Shown: positions 1 through 9,475, counted from the first letter of the stretch. The stretch: DNA of 54,713 bases from an uncultured Oscillospiraceae bacterium (GCA_900763705.1 CAAFLG010000033.1:1-54713); one strand, 5' to 3'. Program-made: numbers and translations. The notes: a model not told the origin generated them from the sequence alone.

Positions 1-491
1 ATGAAGAGCGCGCCGGGGAGCTTCTTCATTTCCTTCACGCCGCCGAGGTACTTCTCGAGCTTCTCGATCTCGGCGAGGTGCTTCATGACTTCCTTCTTGT
101 GAAGCATATCGAATGTGCCGTCAGCCTGCATGGTCTTGAGCTGGTTGAGACGGTCCACGCGGGTGCGCATGGTCTTGAAGTTGGTCATCATACCGCCGAG
201 CCAGCGGGCGTTGACATAGTAGCCGCCGCAGCGGGAAGCCTCTTCCTTGATGGCCTCCTGCGCCTGCTTCTTGGTGCCGACGAAGAGGATGTTCTGGCCG
301 CTCTCGGAGACGGAGCGAACGAAGTTGTAGGCTTCCTCGAGCTTCTTAACGGTCTTCTGCAGGTCAATGATGTAGATGCCGTTGCGCTCGGTGTAGATGT
401 AGGGAGCCATTTTGGGGTTCCAGCGGCGGGTCTGGTGGCCGAAGTGGACGCCTGCTTCGAGCAGGGCTTTCATGGATACAACGTTTGCCAT
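1..491 (-). CDS. rpsB: 30S ribosomal protein S2 (partial, C-terminus off the window)
   Basis: Small-subunit ribosomal protein S2. About 163 N-terminal residues are visible, beginning MANVVSMKALLEAGVHFGHQ, with the family motif FGHQTRRWNP and the conserved segment NARWLGGMMTNFKT. Full-length S2 is about 240-260 residues, so the C-terminal third lies beyond position 1. The start at 491 is preceded by AAGGAG about 12 nt upstream. tsf normally follows rpsB in this order and would lie outside the window. Identification is by direct recognition of family motifs. Confidence 0.97.
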   Translation of the reverse strand, partial: MANVVSMKALLEAGVHFGHQTRRWNPKMAPYIYTERNGIYIIDLQKTVKKLEEAYNFVRSVSESGQNILFVGTKKQAQEAIKEEASRCGGYYVNARWLGGMMTNFKTMRTRVDRLNQLKTMQADGTFDMLHKKEVMKHLAEIEKLEKYLGGVKEMKKLPGALF

Positions 492-629
492 GGTGGATAG
501 TTTCTCCTTTGAATTTAGTTTTTACCTCTGGAGCCTTCATCCCTCCTGCCAACCTGATGGCACAGACAAGAAGTCCGGTCTCCATGCGGAATACCCGAGT
601 ATTATACCCGCAGCAAAAGAAAAATGCAA
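492..629 (-). promoter_or_regulatory. rpsB promoter and untranslated leader
   Basis: Reading the minus strand, TTGCAT (629-624) and TATAAT (606-601) are separated by 17 nt, a good sigma-A promoter. Transcription would start near 594 and leave a leader of about 100 nt before rpsB. The leader has short inverted segments, but I cannot match it to a named ribosomal-protein leader. The stretch 630-793, between this promoter and the ylmC-like gene, is AT-rich and shows nothing else I can support. Confidence 0.75.
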
Positions 630-793
630 GCATTTTTTTGAAAACCATCTTCTTTTTCTGTTCTTTCTGCGATTTTCCCGCTACTGTATCGAAAAAAGCG
701 CATTTTCTAAATTTTTCTCTTGCAAATGCGATGAATATCCATATAATATATTAGGTCCAAAATTCTATCGTCCTGTTTTTCGCCGCCTGCACG

Positions 794-1081
794 CTAAAAT
801 CGACGGCGTGCGCGCCGATCCCGGCGAGGCGGCTCCTGCCGCGGGAAGGGCTTGTCGATCAGGATGATGTCGTCCCCGATCTGCTTGATGCACTCCCACG
901 GGATGTAATATTCCTCGCCCCGGCCGAAGAGCCCGAAAAAGCGAAGCGGCCCCGGCACGATCAAGGCAGTCAACTGTCCGTCGGGCAGTTTACATTCTAT
1001 GTCGCCCACATAGCCAAGGCGGCAGCCGTCGCAAATATTGATGACTTCCTTGCAGCGGAAGTCGGCAAAGCGGCAGTTCAT
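794..1081 (-). CDS. YlmC/YmxH family PRC-barrel sporulation protein
   Basis: A 95-residue protein of the YlmC/YmxH family, a single PRC-barrel-like beta domain often encoded beside sporulation sigma factor genes in Firmicutes. Visible family features are the opening around residues 5-35 (FRCKEVINICDG, GYVGDIE), the strand pattern LTALIVPG, and the phrase YYIPWECIKQIGDDIILID near residues 58-75. The last 18 residues are arginine-rich and probably disordered. It lies on the opposite strand to gltS and sigG. Its molecular role is not established, and the sporulation link comes from the family context and nearby sigG. Confidence 0.88.
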   Translation of the reverse strand: MNCRFADFRCKEVINICDGCRLGYVGDIECKLPDGQLTALIVPGPLRFFGLFGRGEEYYIPWECIKQIGDDIILIDKPFPRQEPPRRDRRARRRF

Positions 1082-1091
1082 GCGCGTCCCC

Positions 1092-1187
1092 TCCTGTTCC
1101 CTTCATCCTATTCCGGGAACAGGAAGTCCTATCCCTTCCCCAGCGCCGCATTCCCCGTGCGTTCCCTCCGGGCTATGCCGGAGGGAA
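1092..1187. repeat. Two inverted repeats upstream of gltS
   Basis: The first has perfect 10-bp arms, TCCTGTTCCC (1092-1101) and GGGAACAGGA (1115-1124), with a 13-nt loop. The second has TTCCCTCCGG (1162-1171) and CCGGAGGGAA (1178-1187) with a 6-nt loop. Neither is followed by a T-run on the outgoing strand, so they are unlikely to be intrinsic terminators. They lie between divergent ylmC/ymxH and gltS and could be leader structures or protein sites. Confidence 0.5.
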
Positions 1188-1219
1188 AAATCATCTACTG
1201 ACGGAGGTTTCCACACAAC

Positions 1220-2413
1220 ATGACAGAGATCCAGCTCAATATGTACCACGCCCTGGCCTTGGGCGCCGCAATGTACGCGCTCGGCCTGGTGCTGACGAAG
1301 AAGATTCCCGTGCTCAGCCGCTTCTGCATCCCCGCTCCCCTGATCGGCGGCCTTTGCTTCGCGATCTTCAACACCATCCTTTACGCCACCGGTACGGCAG
1401 TCATCACCTTCGACGACACGCTGCAGACCGTCTTCATGATCATGTTCTTCACGACCGTTGGCTTCACGGTGAGCATCCCGCTGCTGCTCAAGAGCGGCAA
1501 GGCCGTCATCATGCTCCTTATTTTAAGTATCGTGATGATCATTTTGCAAAATGTGGTCGGCAGCGGTGTAATGGCCCTCATGGGCAAGGACCCTCTCTTC
1601 GGTCTTGCCTGCGGCTCCATCTCGATGATCGGCGGCCCCGGCACCGCGGCCGGTATCGGCCCCGACCTTGATGCCGCCGGCGCCATCGGCGGAACGACGG
1701 TCGCCGTCGCGGCCGCGACGTTCGGTCTCATCTTCGGTTCGCTCCTCGGCGGTCCGATCGCGCGTAAGCTCATCGTCAAGAACCATCTGCGTAACGAGCT
1801 CGTCGAGCAGGTCAAGGAAGAGGATGCCGATGACGCGCATTACAACACCCATTCCAACAACTTCGTCTACGGCTTCCTGCTGCTCGTGTTCTGCGTCGGC
1901 GTCGGCAACTTCGTCAGCGTCTGGCTCACAAAGGTCTGCGGTTTCAGCTTCCCGATCTACATCGGCTCGATGCTCGTTGCCGTTATCGTGCGCAACGTCA
2001 TCGACCACTTCAAGATCATGGAGTTCCCAACTCAGGAGATCGGCACGATGGGCAATATGTTCCTCGCCATCTTCCTCTCCATGGCGCTCTCGGGCCTCAA
2101 GCTCTGGCAGCTCGTCGACCTGGCGCTGCCGATGATCGTCGCTCTCGCCGCAGAGGTGCTGCTGATGGTCATCTTCTCCCTGCTCGTCGTCTTCCCGGTC
2201 ATGGGCCGCGACTACGACGCCGCCATGATCACCGCCGGCTTCATCGGCTTCGGCATGGGCGCCACGTCCAACGCCATGGCCAACATGCAGGCCGTCTCCC
2301 GCCGCTACGGTCCCTCCCCCTCGGCTTACTTCGTCATCCCGATGGTCGGCGGCCTCTTCAACGACTTCTTCAACGCCGCGATCATTGCCTTTGCCATCGG
2401 CCTTCTCTCCTGA
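1220..2413 (+). CDS. gltS: GltS-type sodium/glutamate symporter
   Basis: A 397-residue integral membrane protein of the ESS (glutamate:Na+ symporter) family, expected to import glutamate with sodium across the cytoplasmic membrane. It has the inverted two-half architecture: a first half with a glycine-rich re-entrant segment near residues 137-147 (IGGPGTAAG) and a second half with FGMGATSNAMANMQAV near the C-terminus. The two halves are joined by a charged loop around residues 190-215 (VEQVKEEDADDAHYN). Around 10-12 hydrophobic segments are visible. GACGGAGG lies just upstream of the ATG. Substrate is inferred from the family. It sits between ylmC/ymxH and sigG, which in many clostridia lie closer together. 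Confidence 0.88.
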   Translation: MTEIQLNMYHALALGAAMYALGLVLTKKIPVLSRFCIPAPLIGGLCFAIFNTILYATGTAVITFDDTLQTVFMIMFFTTVGFTVSIPLLLKSGKAVIMLLILSIVMIILQNVVGSGVMALMGKDPLFGLACGSISMIGGPGTAAGIGPDLDAAGAIGGTTVAVAAATFGLIFGSLLGGPIARKLIVKNHLRNELVEQVKEEDADDAHYNTHSNNFVYGFLLLVFCVGVGNFVSVWLTKVCGFSFPIYIGSMLVAVIVRNVIDHFKIMEFPTQEIGTMGNMFLAIFLSMALSGLKLWQLVDLALPMIVALAAEVLLMVIFSLLVVFPVMGRDYDAAMITAGFIGFGMGATSNAMANMQAVSRRYGPSPSAYFVIPMVGGLFNDFFNAAIIAFAIGLLS

Positions 2414-2482
2414 GAACCGCCTGAGGGTGCGAAGTCCATCGTACTTCGCCGAACGATAAAAAATATCCCCCGTCTCCCTACG

Positions 2483-2546
2483 GTATGTTTCCGCATCACG
2501 CGGACATACTGAATGCAGGCTACTTGCAAGGGAGGCGGGGTCTTTT
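2483..2546 (+). promoter_or_regulatory. Candidate forespore-type promoter and hairpin upstream of sigG
   Basis: GGACATACTG at 2502-2511 fits the SigF/SigG -10 pattern (GGnnAnAnTn), and GTATG at 2483-2487, 14 nt upstream, resembles the -35. The same bases form a hairpin: GTATG pairs with CATAC and TCCGC with GCGGA, with a two-base bulge. SigF-dependent transcription of sigG is established in Bacillus; its use here is inferred. GGGAGG (2529-2534) is the sigG ribosome binding site. Confidence 0.5.
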
Positions 2547-3317
2547 ATGCTCGGCAAGGTGGAGATTTGCGGCGTGAACACGGCAAAGCTGCCGACGCTC
2601 ACCGCCGCGGAAACAGACGCGCTGCTGCGCAGGGCAAAGGACGGCGACAGCGCGGCACGCGAAAAGCTCGTCGAGGGCAACCTCCGGCTGGTGCTCTCGG
2701 TCCTGCAGCGCTTTTCTGGGCGCGGCGAGAACGCCGACGATCTCTTTCAGGTCGGCTGCGTGGGGCTACTAAAGGCCATCGACAACTTCGACACTTCGCA
2801 GAATGTTCGTTTTTCCACCTACGGCGTGCCGATGATCATCGGCGAGATCCGCCGGTATCTGCGCGACAACAGCGCCATCCGCGTCAGCCGCTCGATGCGC
2901 GACACCGCCTACCGCGTCTTACAGGCGCGCGAAAAGCTCCAGCGCGAGCAGCAGCGCGAGCCAACGGTCGAGCAGATCGCGCGCGAGCTTGACATCCCGC
3001 GAGAGGAGGTCGTCTTCGCCATGGACGCCGTCTGCGACCCCGTGTCGCTCTTCGAGCCCATCTATTCCGACAGCGGCGACGCTGTGTGCGTCATGGATCA
3101 GGTGCGCGATAAGCGCAACACCGACGAGGACTGGCTCGAGCAGATCGCGCTCAAGGAGGCGATGAGCCGCCTGAGTGCGCGCGAGCGGCTCATCCTCGCC
3201 CTGCGCTACTCCGACGGCAAAACGCAGATGGAGGTCTCCGGCGAGATCGGCATCTCGCAGGCACAGGTCTCGCGCCTTGAGAAAAACGCCATCAAAAGCA
3301 TTAAAAAGAATATGTAA
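2547..3317 (+). CDS. sigG: RNA polymerase sporulation sigma factor SigG
   Basis: Late forespore-specific sigma factor, 256 residues. The N-terminal VEICGVNTAKLPTL is the SigG hallmark. Region 2 contains DDLFQVGCVGLLKAIDNFD and region 2.4 FSTYGVPMIIGEIRRYLRD. Region 4 ends in the helix-turn-helix EIGISQAQVSRLEKNAIK. In most clostridia sigG directly follows spoIIGA-sigE. Here spoIIGA-sigE lies about 36 kb away on the opposite strand, so sigG is separated from them. Its own promoter has SigF-like elements and a terminator follows, so it appears to be transcribed alone. Confidence 0.95.
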   Translation: MLGKVEICGVNTAKLPTLTAAETDALLRRAKDGDSAAREKLVEGNLRLVLSVLQRFSGRGENADDLFQVGCVGLLKAIDNFDTSQNVRFSTYGVPMIIGEIRRYLRDNSAIRVSRSMRDTAYRVLQAREKLQREQQREPTVEQIARELDIPREEVVFAMDAVCDPVSLFEPIYSDSGDAVCVMDQVRDKRNTDEDWLEQIALKEAMSRLSARERLILALRYSDGKTQMEVSGEIGISQAQVSRLEKNAIKSIKKNM

Positions 3318-3324
3318 GCGCGGC

Positions 3325-3350
3325 AGGACGGATTTTTTCCGTCCTTTTTT
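3325..3350 (+). terminator. Intrinsic terminator after sigG
   Basis: AGGACGGA (3325-3332) and TCCGTCCT (3338-3345) form an 8-bp stem with a T5 loop, followed by a run of six Ts. It lies immediately after sigG. Confidence 0.85.
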
Positions 3351-3361
3351 CTCACTTTTTC

Positions 3362-3389
3362 TTGACTTTGACCGCTGCTTTACTATAAT
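3362..3389 (+). promoter_or_regulatory. Sigma-A promoter for the COG2509 dehydrogenase
   Basis: TTGACT (3362-3367) and TATAAT (3384-3389) are separated by 16 nt. The gene starts at 3456 behind AGGGAGG (3441-3447). Confidence 0.8.
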
Positions 3390-3455
3390 ATAGTGTGTAT
3401 TTTTGTGCCGGCGGACGTTTCCTCCGGCGAATCCGGAACAAGGGAGGAACCTTCC

Positions 3456-4826
3456 ATGAATTATGACGTGATCATCATCGGCGCAGGCCCCGGCGGCATC
3501 TTCTCCGCCTACGAGCTGATGAAGGAGCGCAGCGATCTGCGCGTTGCCGTGTTCGAGGCCGGCCACAGCCTCGAAAAGCGCCGCTGCCCCATCGACGGCG
3601 ACAAGGTCAAGTCCTGCATCCGCTGCAAGAGCTGCTCGATCATGAGCGGATTCGGCGGCGCGGGCGCGTTTTCCGACGGCAAATATAACATCACCAACGA
3701 CTTCGGCGGTACGCTGCACGAGTACATCGGCAAAAAGCAGGCGCTCGACCTCATGCACTACGTCGATGAGATCAACATGGCCTACGGCGGCGAGGGCACG
3801 AAGCTCTATTCCACCGTCGGCACCCGCTTCAAAAAGCTCTGCATCCAGAATAAGCTCAACCTGCTCGACGCCTCCGTGCGCCACCTCGGCACGGACGTGA
3901 ATCTCGTCGTGCTCTCCAATCTCTACGCTGCGCTCAAGGACAAGGTCGATTTCTACTTTGACTCTCCCGTCACCACCATCGCCCACGAAGAGAACGGCTA
4001 TCGCGTCACCGTCGGCGAAACGGACTATACCTGCAAAAAGTGCATCGTCTCCGTCGGGCGCGTGGGCAGCAAGTGGATGGAGGGCGTGTGCCGGGAGCTG
4101 AACATCCCCACCAAGTCGAACCGTGTCGACATCGGCGTGCGCGTCGAGCTGCCCGCCGTCGTCTTCTCCCACCTCACCGACGAGCTCTATGAGAGCAAGA
4201 TCGTCTACCGCACGGAGGAGTTTGAGGACAACGTGCGCACCTTCTGCATGAATCCCTACGGCATCGTTGTCAACGAGAACACGAACGGCATCGTCACGGT
4301 CAACGGCCACAGCTACGAGGACAAGGCCCTTCAGACAGACAACACGAACTTTGCCCTGCTCGTCGCCAAGCACTTCTCCGAGCCGTTCAAGGACTCCAAC
4401 GGCTACGGTGAGTCCATCGCCCGCCTCTCCAATATGCTCGGCGGCGGCGTCATCGTCCAGCGCTTCGGCGATCTCGTCCGCGGCCGCCGCAGCACGGTCA
4501 AGCGCATCGAAGAAGGCCTCGTCACGCCGACGCTCGCGGCAACGCCGGGCGATCTGAGCCTCGTGCTCCCCAAGCGCATCCTGGACGGCATCATCGAGAT
4601 GATCTACGCGCTCGACAAGATCGCGCCGGGCACGGCGAACGACGATACGCTGCTCTACGGCGTGGAGGTCAAGTTCTACAATATGGAAGTCGCGCTCGAC
4701 GAGCACCTTGAAACGCCGTACAAGGGGCTTTATGTCATCGGTGACGGCAGCGGCATCACCCATTCTCTCTCGCACGCGTCCGCGAGCGGCGTTTATGTTG
4801 CCAGAGAGATTTTGGAAAACATCTAA
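3456..4826 (+). CDS. FAD-dependent dehydrogenase (COG2509 type)
   Basis: A 456-residue flavoprotein of the uncharacterised COG2509 dehydrogenase family. The N-terminus has the dinucleotide-binding motif IIIGAGPGG (residues 5-13). This is followed by a cysteine cluster SCIRCKSCSIMSG and the glycine-rich stretch GFGGAGAFSDGKYN typical of this family. A second FAD-contacting motif, LYVIGDGSGITHSLSHA, lies near the C-terminus. ATG 3456 is chosen because AGGGAGG sits 8 nt upstream; an upstream in-frame extension has no such site. The substrate is unknown for this family. It is monocistronic, between its own promoter and the hairpin that opens repeat copy A. Confidence 0.85.
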   Translation: MNYDVIIIGAGPGGIFSAYELMKERSDLRVAVFEAGHSLEKRRCPIDGDKVKSCIRCKSCSIMSGFGGAGAFSDGKYNITNDFGGTLHEYIGKKQALDLMHYVDEINMAYGGEGTKLYSTVGTRFKKLCIQNKLNLLDASVRHLGTDVNLVVLSNLYAALKDKVDFYFDSPVTTIAHEENGYRVTVGETDYTCKKCIVSVGRVGSKWMEGVCRELNIPTKSNRVDIGVRVELPAVVFSHLTDELYESKIVYRTEEFEDNVRTFCMNPYGIVVNENTNGIVTVNGHSYEDKALQTDNTNFALLVAKHFSEPFKDSNGYGESIARLSNMLGGGVIVQRFGDLVRGRRSTVKRIEEGLVTPTLAATPGDLSLVLPKRILDGIIEMIYALDKIAPGTANDDTLLYGVEVKFYNMEVALDEHLETPYKGLYVIGDGSGITHSLSHASASGVYVAREILENI

Positions 4827-4884
4827 ATTTTCTGCTGCGCAGAAGTTGGTAATTCTCCTGCATTGATGCAGGGGGATGCGGATA

Positions 4885-5200
4885 AAGGGAGGGGTATCTC
4901 TTTTTGAAAAAGAGATACCCCTCCCTTACACCCACCCAGAGAAAATTTACATTGCGGGGCTGTAGCTTGAAGGGCTGCACGCGCTGCGCAGTGCAGGTGC
5001 GGTGTACGTGGCTTCGCCACGAGCCCCTGCTGTTCGTTAGTGCTCTCAACCGCGCCCTACTCCGTGGGGCGCGAGTGACGTTTCCTCGGCGGCGGACTGC
5101 GGTGCGTACCGGCGGCATTGCTTCGCTCGCCGCCGCTGGGGGGTGCTACTGATTCGAGGAAGCGCCTGCGGGGGATCGCGGCATTGCTTCGCTCGCCGCG
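4885..5200 (+). repeat. Structured interspersed repeat, copy A
   Basis: Copy A starts with a long near-perfect hairpin (4885-4927) that can terminate the preceding dehydrogenase gene. It continues with hairpin CGTGGC-TTC-GCCACG (5007-5021) and hairpin CGCGCCC / GGGCGCG around a loop containing ACTCCGT (about 5051-5073). It ends with two copies of GGCATTGCTTCGCTCGCC (within 5111-5134 and 5178-5199). The same elements in the same order occur in copies B and C, read on the minus strand. No coding region is supported in 4827-5235. Confidence 0.85.
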
Positions 5201-5211
5201 TTCTTCAAATA

Positions 5212-5237
5212 AAAACGACCGCGTCAGCGGTCGTTTT
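5212..5237 (-). terminator. Terminator overlapping the xre stop codon
   Basis: AAAACGACCGC (5212-5222) and GCGGTCGTTTT (5227-5237) form an 11-bp stem with loop GTCA. It lies at the 3' end of the minus-strand xre gene, whose stop codon is part of the stem. Confidence 0.7.
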
Positions 5238-5436
5238 ATCGTTTGTCCGTGCGGCCGAGAAGATAATCCACGGAAGTACCGTAGAAATCGGCCAGTTTGA
5301 TTAAAATTTGCGTCGGCACGTCGTTTTCTCCGGTTTCATACTTAGAGTAGCCCGTCTGCGACATGCCCAGCATCTTTGCAAGCGCAGCTTGCGTCATATC
5401 GTTGTCTTCCCGAAGGTCTCTCAATCTAGGATACAT
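5236..5436 (-). CDS. Small XRE-family transcriptional regulator
   Basis: A 66-residue single-domain HTH protein (from MYPRLRDLRED). The helix-turn-helix covers roughly residues 12-50 (MTQAALAKMLGMSQTGYSKYETGEN), ending in the usual DYLLGRTD tail. Two adjacent ATGs (5439 and 5436) follow GAGGTG; the second gives the common family start. It is divergent from a 50-residue gene, and a palindrome lies in the spacer of the divergent promoter, so autoregulation is likely. It is flanked by inverted repeat copies A and B. The regulated target is otherwise unknown. Confidence 0.87.
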   Translation of the reverse strand: MYPRLRDLREDNDMTQAALAKMLGMSQTGYSKYETGENDVPTQILIKLADFYGTSVDYLLGRTDKR

Positions 5437-5479
5437 CATTTTCACCTCAGGAAAACTATAAAGCACACATCATCTTAAC

Positions 5480-5508
5480 TTGCATTTTAACCTGTTTTAG
5501 GTTATTAT
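5480..5508 (+). promoter_or_regulatory. Promoter with operator-like palindrome between xre and the 50-residue gene
   Basis: TTGCAT (5480-5485) and TATTAT (5503-5508) are 17 nt apart. The spacer contains TAACCT-GTTTT-AGGTTA (5488-5504), a perfect inverted repeat overlapping the -10 box. This is the expected position for repression by the divergent XRE protein. The promoter and palindrome are seen directly; the regulator assignment is inferred. Confidence 0.65.
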
Positions 5509-5528
5509 GAGCGCAAGGAGGGATGAAA

Positions 5529-5681
5529 ATGCCTGATTATGAAAAGATGTATCATTTGCTGTTCAATGCGATCACTGACGCACTGGAGCAGATCGAACAG
5601 CAGAATTTTGGCAGCGCAAAAGACCTTCTCATCGCCGCCCAGCAAAAGACAGAAGAAATTTATATCACCGCAGAATCCTAA
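5529..5681 (+). CDS. Conserved 50-residue hypothetical protein
   Basis: Starts MPDYEKMYHLLFNAITDALE and ends QQKTEEIYITAES. It is predicted to be two amphipathic helices (roughly residues 5-24 and 26-42) with no membrane segment. AAGGAGG (5515-5521) is well placed before ATG 5529. Small proteins with the YEKMYxxLFNAITDAL pattern are common in Firmicutes, and here the gene is divergent from a small XRE regulator. I know of no established function. The stop codon lies three bases before repeat copy B begins. Confidence 0.8.
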   Translation: MPDYEKMYHLLFNAITDALEQIEQQNFGSAKDLLIAAQQKTEEIYITAES

Positions 5682-5683
5682 AA

Positions 5684-5958
5684 GCGGCGGCGAGCGAAGC
5701 AATGCCGCCGCCCGCAGGCAGTCCGCCGCCGAGGGAACGTCACTCGCGCGCTACGGAGTGCGCGCGGTTGATGGATGCATCGAAACGTAGGGACTCATGG
5801 CGAAGCCATGTACACCGCACTTACATTCCGCAGGCTGCGCAGCTCTTCGAGCCAAAGACTGCCAATGTGCGGGGTCGAGGGGGAAGGCCCCTCGTCTTTC
5901 TCTCGGGGGATTTAAAGGGGGATACTCTCTTCGAAAAGAGAGTATCCCCCTTTGATTT
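5684..5958 (-). repeat. Structured interspersed repeat, copy B
   Basis: Same element as copy A on the opposite strand. It contains the distal motif (5686-5709), hairpin CGCGCGC (5745-5751) / GCGCGCG (5760-5766), hairpin CATGGC (5796-5801) / GCCATG (5805-5810), and the gene-proximal terminator hairpin (5914-5953). Compared with copy A, both internal stems carry paired substitutions that keep base pairing. It lies directly downstream of glnS. No coding region is supported in 5682-5981. Confidence 0.85.
5914..5953 (-). terminator. Terminator hairpin after glnS
   Basis: Arms 5914-5931 and 5936-5953 form an 18-bp perfect stem (AAAGGGGGATACTCTCTT) with loop CGAA. It forms the gene-proximal end of repeat copy B. 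Confidence 0.75.
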
Positions 5959-5981
5959 CCGTTCCCTGCACCGGTGCAGGA

Positions 5982-7715
<1,734 letters not shown>

Positions 7716-7845
7716 GCCCTTCATTCCTTTCTTGTAGTCTGCTGCTTGGCAGACAAAAATAATGATAAATTATACTGCTCTTTGCTGCGCTTTGCAAGCA
7801 AAATATGCCAAGGCGCCCCATCCCGCCGGCGGGGCGTGTTGGCGC

Positions 7846-8427
7846 TTATGAAAAAAGTCCTTCCAGTTCTTCCCTGCTCATCAGGAGGTTGAGCACCTCC
7901 AAAAGCGCGTTGGCGCTCAGATGCTCGGGAAGCTCCAGTCTTTTGCACAGTGCCTTGCGCTTTGCAACGCTCTCCGGACCGATCAGGCCGAGGTCGTAAA
8001 GGTCTGCCTTTGTGATGGATTTTCCCTTTACAGTGCTTTCTTCATCAATAGTTGCGCCCGCGCGTCGCAGAGCGTCGAGCAGAATCTCCGGCTTCATGCC
8101 CTCGACGCCGAGCTTGCCCTCTTTTCCGCCCTTGCGCTTGCGCTTTTCCTTGCCGTAGATGTCCGGCACGTAGGCTTGCAGCACGCGCCCCTCGGAGATA
8201 TTGCCCTTGACGCGGTTGCGGATGACAAAGCCCGCGCCGTCGGGGTCGGTGAAGAGGATGATGCCCCGCTCCTTGGCGAGCTTTCGTAAAAAAGCCTGCT
8301 TTTCCTTATCGTTGAAGACGGCAAAGCCGCCAAGCTCCACGATGACCGCATCCACGACCTGCGAGAGCGTATTTTTGTCGTACCGCCCCTCAACGACGAT
8401 GACTTCCCTTACCTTCGGTTTTGCCAT
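7846..8427 (-). CDS. rnmV: Toprim domain protein, RNase M5-like (DUF4093)
   Basis: A 193-residue toprim protein. Toprim motifs are VIVVEGRYD (about residues 9-17) and the acidic LFTDPDGAGF (about residues 55-64). The C-terminal half (MKPEILLDALRRAGA onward) matches the DUF4093 extension of RnmV-like proteins. RNase M5 matures the 5S rRNA precursor together with a ribosomal protein. The start at 8427 follows GGGGAAGTG and lies 4 nt after the holA stop, so the two genes are probably co-translated. The family also contains uncharacterised paralogues, so the exact substrate is inferred. Confidence 0.82.
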   Translation of the reverse strand: MAKPKVREVIVVEGRYDKNTLSQVVDAVIVELGGFAVFNDKEKQAFLRKLAKERGIILFTDPDGAGFVIRNRVKGNISEGRVLQAYVPDIYGKEKRKRKGGKEGKLGVEGMKPEILLDALRRAGATIDEESTVKGKSITKADLYDLGLIGPESVAKRKALCKRLELPEHLSANALLEVLNLLMSREELEGLFS

Positions 8428-8431
8428 TTTT

Positions 8432-9475
8432 TCACTTCCCCTGTGCAAGGCGCATCAGCAGCAGCTTGAGCTCGCCCTCGTTGTCGATGCCCTTTTCGCT
8501 CTTCATGCGCCGGTCGAGCTGCTGGCACATGAGAAGGCTCCTGCCGCACCACTCGCTCGTTGTCTTGCGCGCCGCCTCCATCAAAAGCCGCGCGGGGTAG
8601 TCCGAGCGCATCCCCCACAGCTCCATGAGCCAGAGCTTGTCCTTGCCGTTGTCGAGCGCGATGCGCGCGGTATAGATGCGCCGCAGCTCCTTGCTGATGA
8701 CCGCGAGGATGACGAACGGCTCCTCCTGCTTTTTGAGAAGCTGACCCAGAAGCTCGGACGCGCGCTTGTAATTCCCCTTCGTGATGGCGTTCGTCATGTC
8801 GAACACCACCGCGTCGAGCACGGGGTCCGCCACGGCGTTGATGTCGTCGACCGTGATGTTCTTTCCCTTGGCGTAGGCGCCAATCTTCTCGATCTCGGGT
8901 ACAAGTCCGGTCATCAGCGCGCCGCAGGTGAAGATCAGATGCTCCGCCGTCTGCGCGTCGATGCCCTTTCCCAGCGCGCGGAAGCGGCGGCCGATCCAGT
9001 TGATGAGGTCGCTGCGCTCCTGCGCCTCGAACTTGACGCTCTGCGCGATCTTGTCGAGCGCCGCGCAAAGCTTTTTGTAGGTCTTGTTCGGCTTGTATTC
9101 GACAAGGTCGTACACGAACACAAGGCAGCAGTACGGCGGAAAATCGCTGAGCAGCGCGATGAGCGCCGTGCGCTGCTCCTCAGGGAGCTTAAAAAGGTCA
9201 CAGTCCGTTACCACGACGAGCGTGCGCTCGGCCATCATCGGCATCGCCTCGACCGCTTCGGAAAGCTCCTGCATCGTCAGCGTCTTGCCGCTCAGGCGGT
9301 GATAGTTGAACTCCTCAAAGCCCGCGGGGACGAGCTTCTTTTTGATCTCGCCGAGGTAGTATTCGCGCAGATAGCTTTCCTCGCCGTGAAAGATGTAGAC
9401 CTGACCGATCTCTCCCGCGCTCAGGTCGCTTTTTAATTTCTGATAGCCCTTGTTGGGCGTTTTTCTCTCTGCCAT
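8432..9475 (-). CDS. holA: DNA polymerase III subunit delta
   Basis: Clamp-loader delta subunit, 347 residues, which opens the beta sliding clamp. The N-terminal domain begins GQVYIFHGEESYLREYYLGEIKKK, typical of HolA. It continues with a degenerate AAA+ fold (AERTLVVVTDCD near residues 79-93) and a helical C-terminal collar domain (LILAVISKELRRIY, LMRLAQGK end). GAGAGGA precedes the start. It lies 9 nt after comEC and just before rnmV, so xre-comEC-holA-rnmV look like one minus-strand operon. holA next to comEC is a common arrangement in Firmicutes and proteobacteria. Confidence 0.93.
   Translation of the reverse strand: MAERKTPNKGYQKLKSDLSAGEIGQVYIFHGEESYLREYYLGEIKKKLVPAGFEEFNYHRLSGKTLTMQELSEAVEAMPMMAERTLVVVTDCDLFKLPEEQRTALIALLSDFPPYCCLVFVYDLVEYKPNKTYKKLCAALDKIAQSVKFEAQERSDLINWIGRRFRALGKGIDAQTAEHLIFTCGALMTGLVPEIEKIGAYAKGKNITVDDINAVADPVLDAVVFDMTNAITKGNYKRASELLGQLLKKQEEPFVILAVISKELRRIYTARIALDNGKDKLWLMELWGMRSDYPARLLMEAARKTTSEWCGRSLLMCQQLDRRMKSEKGIDNEGELKLLLMRLAQGK

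Noticed and set aside
2919..4775. Long minus-strand open frame opposite sigG and the dehydrogenase
   Set aside because: It crosses a terminator and promoter and two real genes; the product is Ala/Arg/Asp-rich.
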